A stretch of DNA of 64,000 nucleotides from Iodobacter sp025352645 (GCF_033446605.1 NZ_JAWQUO010000001.1:62001-126000), one strand, 5' to 3'. Numbered from the stretch's first letter, positions 49,219-59,020 are shown. Numbers and translations: made by a program. The notes: generated by a model from the letters alone, not told the origin.

Positions 49219-51130
49219 CCACGATCTCCTCAGTCATGGCGTTACTTGCGCTTGAAGCGACACCGCTAGTTTTAGGGGCGGTAGGCAGCTTACCGTTTAA
49301 GTAGTAATCGAGTGCTTGCCTTGCTATGGGGGCTGCTGCTTGCGCGCCAAAGCCACCGTTTTCTACGATCACGGCGAGTGCAATGGTGGGATTATCTGCG
49401 GGGGCAAACACAATAAACCAAGAGTGATCGCGTAGGCGCTCGCTAATGTTTTTATTATATTTGCTGCCTTTTAAGCTATAAACCTGCGCCGTACCGGTTT
49501 TGCCTGCTGCAATATAATTTGCGCCAGCAAAGGTGCGTGCGCCCGTGCCTTCCCTAATTACCCCTGCCATGCCGCGAATAACGCGTTCGGTGTTTTCTTT
49601 TTTCCATGTCATGGTGCGCACCGGCTGCGGCTCGACCATTTTAACGATGCCAGTAATTGGATCAATAATTTTGCTTACGGCATGCGGGCGAAACATCACG
49701 CCACGATTCGCCAAGGTGGCGGTAGCGTGTGCCATTTGCATCGGGGTATAGCTGTTATAGCCTTGGCCAATACCGATAGAAACGGTTTCGCCTGAATACC
49801 ATTTCTGCGTAGCAGGCGTTTTAAAGCGTTTTTTCTTCCACTCGGGGCTAGGCAAAATGCCCGCGCGCTCACCATTTAAATCAACCCCTGTTTGGCTGCC
49901 AAAATCGAGTGTTTTCATAAACTTGGCGATATTGTCGATGCCCATTTGCACGGCGAGTTGATAAAAATAAGTATCACTCGAAACAATAATAGAGCGATCA
50001 AAATTCATTGAGCCATAGCCGCCCGCATGCGAATCGCGAAACTTATTATTGCCATACATAAAGTAACCTGGGTCACTGATTGTTTGCCGTGTTAATGGAA
50101 AATCGCCTTCCAGCGCAGCCATAGCCATAAAGGGCTTAAAGGTTGAGCCTGGTGGGTATTCGCCACGAATCGCCCGGTTAAGTAAGGGCTTATCTAACGA
50201 GGTATTGAGCTCATTCCAGCTTAAGGGATCAATCCCATCCACAAATAAATTTGGATCAAAGCCTGGTTTGGAAACCATGGCTAGCAGGCCACCGGTTCTA
50301 GGATCGATGGCCACGAGCGAGCCACGGCGTTTGTCGAATAGATCTTCGACAACTTGCTGTAGCTTAATATCCACCGATAGGGTGAGATCACTGCCTGGAA
50401 TAGGCGGGGTGCGGCGCAAAGTGCGCACGGCGCGGCCACCAGAATCAATTTCTACTTCTTCAAACCCCGTTTTGCCATGTAATTGCTGCTCATAGCTTTG
50501 CTCAATACCAATCTTGCCCAAATGATCGGTGCCACGATAATTAGCCAGCACTCCATCTTCATCAAGTTGCTCTAAGTCTTTGGTATTGATTCGGCCGATA
50601 TAGCCAATTAAATGGCTGGCAATTTCGCCTAGTGGATAATGCCTAAATAAGCGGGCCTTTATTTCTACACCGGGAAAGCGGTAGCTATTGGCGGCAAAAC
50701 GGGCCACTTCTTCATCACTTAAACGAGTGCGAATCGGCAGCGTTTCAAAATCTTTGGTTTCTTCGCGTAGTTTTTTAAAGCGGCGTTTATCTTTCGCTGT
50801 GATTTCAACAATGCTAGAAAGCCGCTCAATTGTTTCGTCTAAATTAGCTTGTTTAGATGGCGTAATTTCTAAGGTATAGGCAGAAAAATTATGCGCCAAA
50901 ATAACGCCATTTTTATCTCTAATAATGCCGCGTGATGGGGGGATAGGCACGAGCGAAATACGATTCTGCTCGGCCAGAGTCATATATTTATCGTGCTGAA
51001 CCGCTTGTAGCCAAAAAAAACGGCAAAATAACAGGGTAAATAAAGATAAAACAAAAAGGGCTGCCGCGATGATGCGCAGCTGGAAAGCATAGCGCTCTCG
51101 GTGCTGGTTTTTAATTTCACCCTGGCTCAT
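49211..51130 (-). CDS. mrdA: Penicillin-binding protein 2 (peptidoglycan transpeptidase)
   Basis: The product has 639 residues. One N-terminal membrane anchor (about 18-40) precedes the pedestal domain and the transpeptidase domain. The catalytic Ser lies in 'GEYPPGSTFK' near residue 330; 'SSDTYFYQL' supplies the SxN-like motif and 'AAGKTGTAQ' the KTG motif. It crosslinks the lateral wall as partner of RodA. Its ATG overlaps mreD by 4 bases. Confidence 0.95.
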   Translation of the reverse strand: MSQGEIKNQHRERYAFQLRIIAAALFVLSLFTLLFCRFFWLQAVQHDKYMTLAEQNRISLVPIPPSRGIIRDKNGVILAHNFSAYTLEITPSKQANLDETIERLSSIVEITAKDKRRFKKLREETKDFETLPIRTRLSDEEVARFAANSYRFPGVEIKARLFRHYPLGEIASHLIGYIGRINTKDLEQLDEDGVLANYRGTDHLGKIGIEQSYEQQLHGKTGFEEVEIDSGGRAVRTLRRTPPIPGSDLTLSVDIKLQQVVEDLFDKRRGSLVAIDPRTGGLLAMVSKPGFDPNLFVDGIDPLSWNELNTSLDKPLLNRAIRGEYPPGSTFKPFMAMAALEGDFPLTRQTISDPGYFMYGNNKFRDSHAGGYGSMNFDRSIIVSSDTYFYQLAVQMGIDNIAKFMKTLDFGSQTGVDLNGERAGILPSPEWKKKRFKTPATQKWYSGETVSIGIGQGYNSYTPMQMAHATATLANRGVMFRPHAVSKIIDPITGIVKMVEPQPVRTMTWKKENTERVIRGMAGVIREGTGARTFAGANYIAAGKTGTAQVYSLKGSKYNKNISERLRDHSWFIVFAPADNPTIALAVIVENGGFGAQAAAPIARQALDYYLNGKLPTAPKTSGVASSASNAMTEEIVGD

Positions 51131-51633
51131 AGTTCGTCAGTCGTCGGTCTGCGTTGATGGGAGAGCAGAATATTAGAAAGGGGCGGCCAGATAAAGGCCG
51201 CAACAAAGCAGCCTGCAAAATAAGCCCAGCCTGGGAAAGGTGCGCCCATCAGCATGCGTAAGCTCAGCATTAAAACTTGTCCTGCCAGCATTAAGGCTAA
51301 GGCGACAAAGGCTTGCTGCCAAAAGGGGAATACGGCTAATTGGCGCTGGCGAGCTAGGGTTAAATAAGCGATGACGGTATAGGCAAACGCGTGTTGCCCA
51401 AGAACATTGCCATCGGCCACATCCATGAGCAACCCTAAGCAAAAAGCCCAGCCCACACCAATACGGCGCGGTTGATTGAGGGTCCAATAGATAATAAATA
51501 GCGCTACAAAATCAGGCGCAAAGCCGATTAAGCCCGCTTGCCATGGCAAGAGATTAACGCTTAAAGAAAGGACAAAAGTAAGCAGAATAAAGCTGCTACT
51601 AACGGGGCGCAGCAATTGGCGTGAAATAGGCAT
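51127..51633 (-). CDS. mreD: Rod-shape determining protein MreD
   Basis: The product has 168 residues, almost entirely hydrophobic, with five to six membrane segments, e.g. 'LPWQAGLIGFAPDFVALFII'. 'GWAFCLGLLMDVADGNVLGQ' is the conserved MreD segment. It belongs to the elongasome at the inner membrane. Start and stop are fused to its neighbours: TAATG with mreC and ATGA with mrdA. Confidence 0.92.
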   Translation of the reverse strand: MPISRQLLRPVSSSFILLTFVLSLSVNLLPWQAGLIGFAPDFVALFIIYWTLNQPRRIGVGWAFCLGLLMDVADGNVLGQHAFAYTVIAYLTLARQRQLAVFPFWQQAFVALALMLAGQVLMLSLRMLMGAPFPGWAYFAGCFVAAFIWPPLSNILLSHQRRPTTDEL

Positions 51634-52523
51634 TAGCGACCTTTCTTTTTCTTAGAAGTGGCAACTTCTGAGCCGTTGCTTGGATAGGGTGCTGTGGCCT
51701 GATGTGCTTCTAATATCAATAAGAAACGATGCTGATCAATCCCTGCCAGTGGGGTGCAATAGATTCGTGCAAAGGCATTGCCAGTATTGCGTTCAATTTT
51801 AAGCACTTTGGCAACGGGCAATCCTGCTGGATATAAACCATCAATGCCAGAGGTAATCAGTGTATCGCCTTCTTTGATCTCTGAATTAGATGACATATTG
51901 CGGATTTCTAGTGGTAAACCTCGGCCCATGCCATAAATGACCGTGCGTAATTGATTGCGCTCAATTTGCACCGGCACCATATGGTTGCGATCAGAAATAA
52001 GTCTGATCTCACTGGTCATGGGTTGGACGCGTACCACTTGGCCAACCACGCCGCTAGCGTCGACGGCAATTTGCCCTTCGCTAATCTTAGCGCGCTCGCC
52101 ACGATCAACAATGAGCTTTGCACTAAATGGGTCGCGCCCGTTATAGAGGATTTCTGCCAATTGACTTGGCTGGCTAGCTTGAAAAGCATTGAGCTGTTTT
52201 AGCCGAGCATTTTCAGCTTCTAATGCTTTTAACTTCATTGCGTTTACGCTGGCCACTAATTGCGCATCGTGCAGCTTACGATTTTCACCAAGTAATTCCG
52301 CTTGCCTTGATAAAAAGGTACTGGTGTCTTTGACAAACTCAAAAGGCGCGGTCACTAACCATTGCAGAGGATAGAGTAAGACGGAAAGTTGTTGGCGTAC
52401 TGGTCCAAGCATTTGATAGTTGGCATCCCCTACGATCAAACAAATCGACAGGGTAGAAAACAGGAAAAACCGCGTCAGCGGTTTTGGTCCCTGCTTAAAA
52501 AAGGCGGGCTGAGAGGCTTGCAT
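51633..52523 (-). CDS. mreC: Rod-shape determining protein MreC
   Basis: The product has 296 residues. It has a membrane segment at about 17-37, a coiled coil at about 70-112 and a periplasmic double beta-barrel with 'VDRGERAKISEGQIAVDASG', 'GVVGQVVRV' and 'SGIDGLYPAGLPVAKV'. It links MreB and RodA/PBP2. It ends in a Lys-rich 'KKKKGR' tail. Between mreB and mreC lies a short palindrome that may reduce read-through from mreB. Confidence 0.94.
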   Translation of the reverse strand: MQASQPAFFKQGPKPLTRFFLFSTLSICLIVGDANYQMLGPVRQQLSVLLYPLQWLVTAPFEFVKDTSTFLSRQAELLGENRKLHDAQLVASVNAMKLKALEAENARLKQLNAFQASQPSQLAEILYNGRDPFSAKLIVDRGERAKISEGQIAVDASGVVGQVVRVQPMTSEIRLISDRNHMVPVQIERNQLRTVIYGMGRGLPLEIRNMSSNSEIKEGDTLITSGIDGLYPAGLPVAKVLKIERNTGNAFARIYCTPLAGIDQHRFLLILEAHQATAPYPSNGSEVATSKKKKGR

Positions 52524-52559
52524 GAAAGAAGGCCAGTGATTCTTAAAGTGAAGTTTCTA

Positions 52560-52603
52560 TAGGGTGGGTTACGCCCAGAATAAACTGGGCACAACCCACC
52601 CTA
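52560..52603. repeat. GTAGGGTGGG-family palindrome between mreB and mreC
   Basis: TAGGGTGGGTTACGCCCAG and CTGGGCACAACCCACCCTA form a long hairpin with a small loop. In the transcript it would attenuate or process between mreB and mreCD, which are needed in different amounts. Confidence 0.7.
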
Positions 52604-52655
52604 AGACTTTCATACCAATAAAGGGGGCGATACTTCCGTTGTGTGTGCTTATCAC

Positions 52656-53699
52656 TTAATCGTAAGTGAAAATGCTACCTGCTTTATCCAGTTTTTCTAG
52701 TGCCTTACCAGAGCCACGCACTACGCAAGTCAGTGGATCTTCTGCAACAAATACCGGCAAGCCAGTTTCTTCCATCAAGAGGCGGTCTAGATCGCGTAGC
52801 AGTGCGCCACCGCCGGTCAGTACCATGCCTTTTTCGGCAATGTCGGCACCCAGCTCTGGTGGGGTTTGTTCTAGCGCTTGTTTTACCGCAGAAACGATCT
52901 GGTTGAGTGGCTCGGTGAGTGCTTCTAAGATTTCATTAGAAGAAATAGTGAATGAACGCGGAATTCCTTCTGCTAAGTTGCGGCCTTTGACTTCCATCTC
53001 GCGCACTTCGGCACCTGGGAAGGCACTGCCGATGCGTTTTTTGATTTCTTCTGCGGTGGCTTCACCAATCAGCATGCCGTAGTTGCGACGAATATAGTTA
53101 ATGATGGCTTCATCAAACTTATCGCCGCCTACGCGTACGCTAGACGCGTAAACAATACCGCCCAAGGAAATAACGCCCACTTCGGTGGTACCACCACCGA
53201 TATCCACCACCATCGAGCCGGTTGCTTCTTCAACCGGCATACCTGCGCCGATGGCTGCAGCCATAGGCTCTTCGATCAGCTCAACTTTACGTGCGCCTGC
53301 ACCCAAAGCCGATTCACGAATCGCACGGCGCTCAACTTGAGTGGAGCCACATGGCACGCAAATGACGATGCGCGGTGGGGAGGAGAACATGCGGCTTGGG
53401 TTCACTTTTTTAATGAACTGCTTCAGCATTTGTTCGGTAATGGTGAAATCAGCGATCACGCCGTCTTTCATTGGGCGAATTGCATTAATGCTGCCAGGGG
53501 TGCGGCCAAGCATTTTTTTGGCTTCTGCACCTACTGCTAAAATTGTTTTTTTGCCAGACGGGCCGCCTTCTTGCTGGATAGCAACTACAGAAGGCTCATC
53601 AAGCACAATGCCCTTGCCTTGCATATAAATCAGCGTGTTGGCAGTACCAAGGTCAATGGCGATGTCGTTGGCAAAGTAGCCGGAAAGAAGTCCAAACAT
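52656..53699 (-). CDS. mreB: Actin-like cell-shape protein MreB
   Basis: The product has 347 residues, the same length as in E. coli. 'FANDIAIDLGTANTLIYM' is phosphate loop 1, 'MVVDIGGGTTEVGVISL' is phosphate loop 2 and 'LTGGGALLRDLDRLL' is the adenosine loop. The N-terminal 'MFGLLSGYF' is the membrane-binding amphipathic helix; it fixes the start at 53699, and the in-frame extension to 53753 is rejected. It forms filaments that direct wall synthesis and heads the mreBCD-mrdA-rodA-rlpA cluster. Confidence 0.96.
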   Translation of the reverse strand: MFGLLSGYFANDIAIDLGTANTLIYMQGKGIVLDEPSVVAIQQEGGPSGKKTILAVGAEAKKMLGRTPGSINAIRPMKDGVIADFTITEQMLKQFIKKVNPSRMFSSPPRIVICVPCGSTQVERRAIRESALGAGARKVELIEEPMAAAIGAGMPVEEATGSMVVDIGGGTTEVGVISLGGIVYASSVRVGGDKFDEAIINYIRRNYGMLIGEATAEEIKKRIGSAFPGAEVREMEVKGRNLAEGIPRSFTISSNEILEALTEPLNQIVSAVKQALEQTPPELGADIAEKGMVLTGGGALLRDLDRLLMEETGLPVFVAEDPLTCVVRGSGKALEKLDKAGSIFTYD

Positions 53700-54233
53700 T
53701 CGGGTCTCGCACTTTAAAATTACATGATTAAAGGTAGGTCGTGGAATCGCCACGGGCTTTAAGGGGTCTGGCTAGATCGTTCAGTCTTTAGTAAGACAAT
53801 TATTTGGGGCTTGCCAACAAGTAAGGCTAGGCAAAGGCCCTAGTACTCAGGTCTTACTTTAAAATTTGGTGTTCGAGCTAAGCGATGGCATGCTCGGTTA
53901 TGTTGTTCTTGGCCGTTCTGCTCCTGCTTTAAAGCAAGATTGTTGTTATTTATTTACCCTGTACTCACAGGTTTTTTAATAGCGTACCCGCAAAAACAGG
54001 CTCACCCTACATAACTAATATTGCAGGCCACCGGTATTTCTGCCTGCGATAGTAAAAAGGTTCGCTATTTTAAGCATAATTGCAGCATTTGGCGGCAATG
54101 CGGGCAGAAAAGTTCCGTGGCACTATGTACCTATAGCCCCGCCACTCTAGCGCATTGACGGGTGGTAGTAATCAAACCCTATATGATACCCTATCGAGTT
54201 GACGTTAATAAATGTTTACGGGGTAAATCCGAC
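53700..54233. other. Divergent promoter region between mreB and gatC
   Basis: 534 bases with no supported gene. It must hold the mreB promoter on the left and the gatCAB promoter on the right. On the gat side TTGACG at 54155-54160 is followed 18 bases on by CTATAT (54179-54184), a modest sigma-70-type pair 50 bases before the gatC ATG. Confidence 0.5.
54155..54184 (+). promoter_or_regulatory. Possible sigma-70 promoter of gatCAB
   Basis: TTGACG, an 18-base spacer and CTATAT. The -35 is good and the -10 weak. Placed 50 bases before the gatC start. Confidence 0.35.
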
Positions 54234-54521
54234 ATGTCCCTGTCTATTGAAGATGTAGCGCGCATCGCCCGCTTGTCCCGCATCGCGGTGACTGGTGATG
54301 AATTAGCCGCCACGCAAGGCCAATTAAATCAAATTTTGACTCTGATTGAAGAGATGCGGGCCGTTGATACCAGCGGTATCGAGCCAATGGCCCATGCGCA
54401 AGATGTGATGCTGCGTTTGCGCGATGATGTGGCGTGCGAGCCTGATCGCCGCGAGGCATGGCAGGCTGTGGCACCGGCTGTTGAGGCTGGTTTATATCTT
54501 GTTCCGCAAGTTATTGAATGA
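54234..54521 (+). CDS. gatC: Aspartyl/glutamyl-tRNA amidotransferase subunit C
   Basis: The product has 95 residues. 'SIEDVARIARLSRI' and 'LNQILTLIEEMRAVDTSGIEP' are the standard GatC N-terminal helices, with 'LRDDV' after. It tethers GatA and GatB and is required for folding of GatA. The start at 54234 matches the family; 24 in-frame codons upstream do not. First gene of gatCAB. Confidence 0.94.
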   Translation: MSLSIEDVARIARLSRIAVTGDELAATQGQLNQILTLIEEMRAVDTSGIEPMAHAQDVMLRLRDDVACEPDRREAWQAVAPAVEAGLYLVPQVIE

Positions 54522-54549
54522 GGCTAGGGTTAACCCCCTCTAAAAAATA

Positions 54550-55998
54550 ATGATAGAAAAATCAGTTAAGCAACTGTCAGCCATGCTGGCAGCAAAAGAA
54601 ATTTCTGCGGTCGAAATGGCCAGCGAATATCTGGCTCGTGCTAAAGCAATGGCAGATCTCAATGCCTTTATTACTTTGGATGAAGGCAAAACCTTGAGCG
54701 ATGCTCAAGCCGCAGACGCCATGCTGGCGAATGGCTCGGCAGGGGTATTAACCGGCGTGCCTATTGCGCAAAAAGATATTTTTTGCCAGCAAGGCTGGAA
54801 GACCACCTGTGGCTCCAAAATGCTGGATAATTTTGTCTCGCCTTATGACGCCAATGTGATTGAGCTGTGCCGCAAAGCAGGGCTGGTTACCTTGGGTCGC
54901 AGCAATATGGATGAGTTTGCGATGGGCTCTTCCAATGAAAATAGTTTTTATGGCGCGGTAAAAAATCCTTGGGATAAAACCGCCGTGCCTGGTGGCTCAT
55001 CGGGAGGATCGGCTGCGGCAGTTGCTGCGCGTTTGGCTCCGCTTGCTACGGCAACCGATACTGGTGGATCTATTCGCCAGCCTGCGGCATTTTGCGGCGT
55101 AACGGGGATTAAGCCTACTTACGGGATTGTGAGCCGTTTTGGCATGATTGCTTTTGCTAGCTCGCTAGATCAGGGCGGCCCGATCGGTAAAAGTGCTGAA
55201 GATTGTGCGCTGCTATTGAATGTGATGGCGGGCTATGACGAGCGCGACTCTACATCGCTGGAGCGTGCTAAAGAAGATTACAGCCGTGATTTAAACGCGC
55301 CTTTGGCGGGCTTAAGAATTGGCGTGCCTAAGGAATACTTTGCCGAAGGCTTAGATAGCGATGTGGCTGCAGCTGTACTTGCGGCTATCGACGAATACAA
55401 AAAACTGGGCGCTAGTGTGGTTGAAGTCAGCCTACCTAATACCAAGTTGTCGATTCCTGCCTATTACGTGATTGCCCCTGCCGAAGCGTCGAGTAATCTA
55501 AGCCGCTTTGATGGCGTACGTTACGGTCACCGTGCTGCGGATTATTCTGGCTTAACAGAAATGTACGAAAAAAGCCGTAGTGAAGGTTTTGGCGCTGAAG
55601 TAAAACGCCGCATCCTGACCGGTACTTATGTACTGAGCCATGGTTATTACGATGCTTACTATCTGCAAGCGCAAAAAATCCGCCGCATTATTGCGAATGA
55701 TTTTCAAGCGGCATTTGAGCGTTGCGATTTGATCGCAGGCCCCGTTGCGCCAACGGCCGCTTGGAATTTAGGTGAGAAAAACGCCGATCCAACCGCCATG
55801 TATTTAGAAGATATCTACACCTTGGCAGTCAATCTGGCGGGGTTGCCAGGTATGAGCTTACCTGCAGGTTTTGCTGCAAATGGCCGTCCGATTGGCTTGC
55901 AGCTGATTGGTAATTATTTCTCTGAAGCCAAAATGCTGAATGCTGCGCATCAACTGCAGCAAGTTACTGACTGGCACACCCGTGCCCCTAGCCTATAA
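54550..55998 (+). CDS. gatA: Aspartyl/glutamyl-tRNA amidotransferase subunit A
   Basis: The product has 482 residues, an amidase-signature enzyme. The triad is visible: Lys in 'PIAQKDIFCQ', Ser in 'GGSSGGSAAAVAAR' and the nucleophile Ser in 'TDTGGSIRQPA'. It releases ammonia from glutamine for conversion of Glu-tRNA(Gln) and/or Asp-tRNA(Asn). It sits 28 bases after gatC and 21 before gatB. Confidence 0.96.
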   Translation: MIEKSVKQLSAMLAAKEISAVEMASEYLARAKAMADLNAFITLDEGKTLSDAQAADAMLANGSAGVLTGVPIAQKDIFCQQGWKTTCGSKMLDNFVSPYDANVIELCRKAGLVTLGRSNMDEFAMGSSNENSFYGAVKNPWDKTAVPGGSSGGSAAAVAARLAPLATATDTGGSIRQPAAFCGVTGIKPTYGIVSRFGMIAFASSLDQGGPIGKSAEDCALLLNVMAGYDERDSTSLERAKEDYSRDLNAPLAGLRIGVPKEYFAEGLDSDVAAAVLAAIDEYKKLGASVVEVSLPNTKLSIPAYYVIAPAEASSNLSRFDGVRYGHRAADYSGLTEMYEKSRSEGFGAEVKRRILTGTYVLSHGYYDAYYLQAQKIRRIIANDFQAAFERCDLIAGPVAPTAAWNLGEKNADPTAMYLEDIYTLAVNLAGLPGMSLPAGFAANGRPIGLQLIGNYFSEAKMLNAAHQLQQVTDWHTRAPSL

Positions 55999-56019
55999 AC
56001 CAGCCTAAGGATTCACAAC

Positions 56020-57447
56020 ATGAAATGGGAAGTAGTGATCGGGCTGGAAGTGCATACCCAGCTCTCGACGCAGTCGAAAATTTTCTCCAGAGCCAGCACC
56101 GCCTACGGTGCAGCGGCTAATACGCAAACCTCCGTGGTTGACGTGGCCATGCCTGGCGCTTTACCGGTAATGAACCGTGGCGCGGTTGAGCGCGCGATTC
56201 AACTGGGCTTAGCAATTGGTGGCAAGATTAATCGTAAGTCGATTTTTGCGCGTAAAAACTATTTTTACCCTGATTTACCTAAGGGCTATCAGATTAGTCA
56301 GTTTGAGCTGCCAGTGGTTGAAGGTGGGGTGATCGAGATTCAAGTTGGGGATGTCACTAAAAAAATTAATGTGACGCGTGCCCACTTGGAAGAAGATGCA
56401 GGCAAATCGGTACATGAAGACTGCAATGGCATGACTGGCATCGATCTAAACCGCGCCGGTACACCCCTGCTAGAAATCGTTTCCGAGCCAGAAATGCGCT
56501 CGGCGGCAGAGGCGGTGGCTTATGCTAAAGCCTTGCATAGTCTGGTGACTTGGATCGGCATTTGCGACGGCAACATGCAGGAAGGCAGCTTCCGTTGTGA
56601 CGTAAACGTATCGGTACGCCCCGAAGGCCAAATCGAATTTGGCACGCGCCGCGAAATTAAAAACTTGAATAGCTTTAAGTTTATGGAACAAGCGATCAAG
56701 TTTGAAACGCAGTGGCAAATCGATCAGATCGAAGACGGGCATAAGATTCAGCAAGCCACCATTTTGTTTGATCCAGATAGCGGCGAAACACGCATGATGC
56801 GCAGCAAGGAAGACGCGCATGATTATCGCTATTTCCCTGACCCAGATTTGCCGCCATTGTGCATCTCGGAAGAATGGATTGAGCGCGTTAAGAGTGAAAT
56901 GACCGAGCTGCCACAGCTAATGCGTGAGCGTTTTAGCACGCAGTATGGTTTATCTAGCTACGACGCCAGCACGCTGACCAGCTCTAAAGATATGGCGCTG
57001 TACTTTGAAGCCATGGTGGCCGCAGGTGCTGACGCCAAGCTTGCCGCTAACTGGATCATGGGCGATGTATCGGCTACGCTCAATCGTGAAGAAAAAACGA
57101 TCAGCGATAGCCCAGTTTCTGCCGCGGCTTTAGCGGGCTTAGTGAAGCGGGTGATGGATAACACCATCAACAATAAAACGGCTAAAGACGTGCTGAAAAA
57201 GATGTGGGAATCAGGCGATGCAGCAGACGTTATTATTGAGCGCGATGGCCTGAAGCAAACCACCGATACTGGCGCAATCGAAGCCATCATCGATGAAGTG
57301 CTGGCGGCTAATCCTAAAGCGGTTGAAGAGTATAAGAGCGGCAAACTGGCCGCGATTAACTCCTTGATGGGCCAGTGCATGAAAGCCAGCAAGGGCAAAG
57401 CTAATCCAGCGATGGTGACTGAGATTCTGACCAAAAAGCTAAGTTGA
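56020..57447 (+). CDS. gatB: Aspartyl/glutamyl-tRNA amidotransferase subunit B
   Basis: The product has 475 residues. 'WEVVIGLEVHTQL' and 'KNYFYPDLPKGYQISQ' begin the kinase-like cradle, 'NVTRAHLEEDAGKS' and 'DLNRAGTPLLEIVSEPEM' are typical, and the C-terminal Yqey-like tail binds tRNA. It activates the misacylated tRNA with ATP and transfers the ammonia made by GatA. ATG follows CTAAGGATTC. Confidence 0.96.
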   Translation: MKWEVVIGLEVHTQLSTQSKIFSRASTAYGAAANTQTSVVDVAMPGALPVMNRGAVERAIQLGLAIGGKINRKSIFARKNYFYPDLPKGYQISQFELPVVEGGVIEIQVGDVTKKINVTRAHLEEDAGKSVHEDCNGMTGIDLNRAGTPLLEIVSEPEMRSAAEAVAYAKALHSLVTWIGICDGNMQEGSFRCDVNVSVRPEGQIEFGTRREIKNLNSFKFMEQAIKFETQWQIDQIEDGHKIQQATILFDPDSGETRMMRSKEDAHDYRYFPDPDLPPLCISEEWIERVKSEMTELPQLMRERFSTQYGLSSYDASTLTSSKDMALYFEAMVAAGADAKLAANWIMGDVSATLNREEKTISDSPVSAAALAGLVKRVMDNTINNKTAKDVLKKMWESGDAADVIIERDGLKQTTDTGAIEAIIDEVLAANPKAVEEYKSGKLAAINSLMGQCMKASKGKANPAMVTEILTKKLS

Positions 57448-57449
57448 TC

Positions 57450-57597
57450 GTAGGGTGGGCACCTGTGCCCACGCGAGCAGAATTTACCTAAGCGCACACA
57501 CATCGCTATGCGTGTGTGTTTAAAAAGGCTGCGGAGCGTATTTGAAACGTTGCTTTAGCATATACAGCTGCCGCGTGGGCACGGGTACCCACCCTAC
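57450..57597. repeat. Long GTAGGGTGGG-family palindrome after gatB
   Basis: GTAGGGTGGGCACCTGTGCCC at the left and GGGCACGGGTACCCACCCTAC at the right are inverted; about 100 bases lie between them, with GCACACACATCGC/GCGTGTGTG pairing inside. It ends the gatCAB unit and could serve as its terminator hairpin. Confidence 0.7.
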
Positions 57598-57706
57598 ATT
57601 TTATGTGTTTAAGTTTTAGCTTTTTTCACAAAAATCCGCCTGAAGGTTGTTGCTTAAAAATTAGGCAGGCGTTAGAATGCGCGGCCTTTTACTGCGCCAG
57701 CAGACT

Positions 57707-58744
57707 ATGCATATCGGCCCCTATCCCCTTGTAAATAATCTGATTGTCGCTCCCATGGCGGGTGTGACCGATCGGCCTTTTCGCATGCTTTGTAAGCGAT
57801 TTGGCGCGGGGCATGCGGTGAGCGAGATGATTACTGCTGATAGCAGCATGCGCTCGCACAAAAAGACCTTGAACCGCGCTAATTTTGAAGGCGAACTTGC
57901 GCCGGTTTCTGCGCAAATTGCTGGATCAGACCCACAATTGCTGGCAGAAGCAGCTCGGCATAATGTGGCGCACGGCGCGCAGATCATTGATATCAATATG
58001 GGTTGCCCAGTTAAAAAGGTTTGCAATAAATTGGCAGGCTCCGCCTTGTTGCAAAATGAAGACTTAGTTGCCGATATTCTGCACGCCGTAGTGCGCGCGG
58101 TAGACGTGCCAGTTACACTGAAAACCCGCCTAGGCTTTGCCAATGGCGAAGAAAATATTATGCGCGTGGCCAAAATAGCCGAAGAAGCAGGGATAGCCGC
58201 GCTGGCTATTCATGGCCGAACGCGTGAAGATATGTACCTTGGCAATGCGCGCTACGCTTTGATTGCTCAGGTGAAACAATCCATTCAGATTCCTGTGATC
58301 GCCAATGGCGATATTGATAGCCCGCAAAAAGCCGCGCTGGTGCTTAAAGAAACCGGCGCAGACGCAATTATGATTGGGCGGGCCGCGCAGGGCAGGCCGT
58401 GGATTTTCCGCGAAATTGCCCATTATCTGGCCAGCGGTGAGTTGTTGCCCGCGCCAGAGGTTGTGGAGGTTCGCGATGTATTGCTCGGCCATCTTGATGA
58501 TTTATACGCCTTCTATGGCGAGTACTCTGGTTGCCGTATAGCTCGTAAACATATTGCTTGGTATACCAAGGGATTGCGCGGCAGTAATGAGTTTCGCCAA
58601 GCGATGTATGCACAAGAATCAACCGCAGGGCAAGCAAATGCAACGCGCAGTTATTTTGATGGCTTGCTGATCTTGGGCGAGCGCTTGCAGTATGAAGATG
58701 TGCCAAAACAAAAAGAAAATCACAATGAATCGGGAGATTTATGA
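57707..58744 (+). CDS. dusB: tRNA-dihydrouridine synthase B
   Basis: About 345 residues. 'APMAGVTDRPFRMLCKRFGAG', given by its core 'MAGVTDRPFR', 'DINMGCPVKKVCNKLAGSAL' (core 'MGCPVKKVCNK') with the catalytic Cys, 'AIHGRTR' and 'ANGDI' for FMN and tRNA binding are all present. It reduces uridine in tRNA with NADPH. The family begins 'MxIGxYxL', hence ATG at 57707; an in-frame ATG at 57677 has a better-looking upstream AGGCG and cannot be excluded. The stop overlaps fis by 4 bases. Confidence 0.93.
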   Translation: MHIGPYPLVNNLIVAPMAGVTDRPFRMLCKRFGAGHAVSEMITADSSMRSHKKTLNRANFEGELAPVSAQIAGSDPQLLAEAARHNVAHGAQIIDINMGCPVKKVCNKLAGSALLQNEDLVADILHAVVRAVDVPVTLKTRLGFANGEENIMRVAKIAEEAGIAALAIHGRTREDMYLGNARYALIAQVKQSIQIPVIANGDIDSPQKAALVLKETGADAIMIGRAAQGRPWIFREIAHYLASGELLPAPEVVEVRDVLLGHLDDLYAFYGEYSGCRIARKHIAWYTKGLRGSNEFRQAMYAQESTAGQANATRSYFDGLLILGERLQYEDVPKQKENHNESGDL

Positions 58745-58980
58745 GTACTCAATCCGATCTAATTGCCGAGGCAATTTATGCTTCTCTCGACCAGTATTTC
58801 CAAGATCTAGACGGTGAACCGCCGTGCGCTATGTACGATATGGTCTTGGCTCGGGTTGAAAAGCCACTGTTAGAGTTAGTATTGGAGCGCGTAGAGGGCA
58901 ATCAAACCCGAGCGGCCGATATGCTTGGAATTAACCGTAATACATTGCGTAAAAAGCTGCAGATTTACGATTTGCTGTAA
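58741..58980 (+). CDS. fis: Fis-family nucleoid/transcription regulator
   Basis: The product has 79 residues, shorter than E. coli Fis (98). The C-terminal helix-turn-helix 'NQTRAADMLGINRNTLRKKL' is nearly the canonical sequence. Its ATG overlaps the dusB stop (ATGA), the classical dusB-fis operon in which dusB supplies the ribosome access. It bends DNA at rRNA promoters and recombination sites in relatives. Confidence 0.93.
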   Translation: MSTQSDLIAEAIYASLDQYFQDLDGEPPCAMYDMVLARVEKPLLELVLERVEGNQTRAADMLGINRNTLRKKLQIYDLL

Positions 58981-59020
58981 GCAAATTTAAAACGTAATCG
59001 CGTGGCAAATAAAAAATTTA

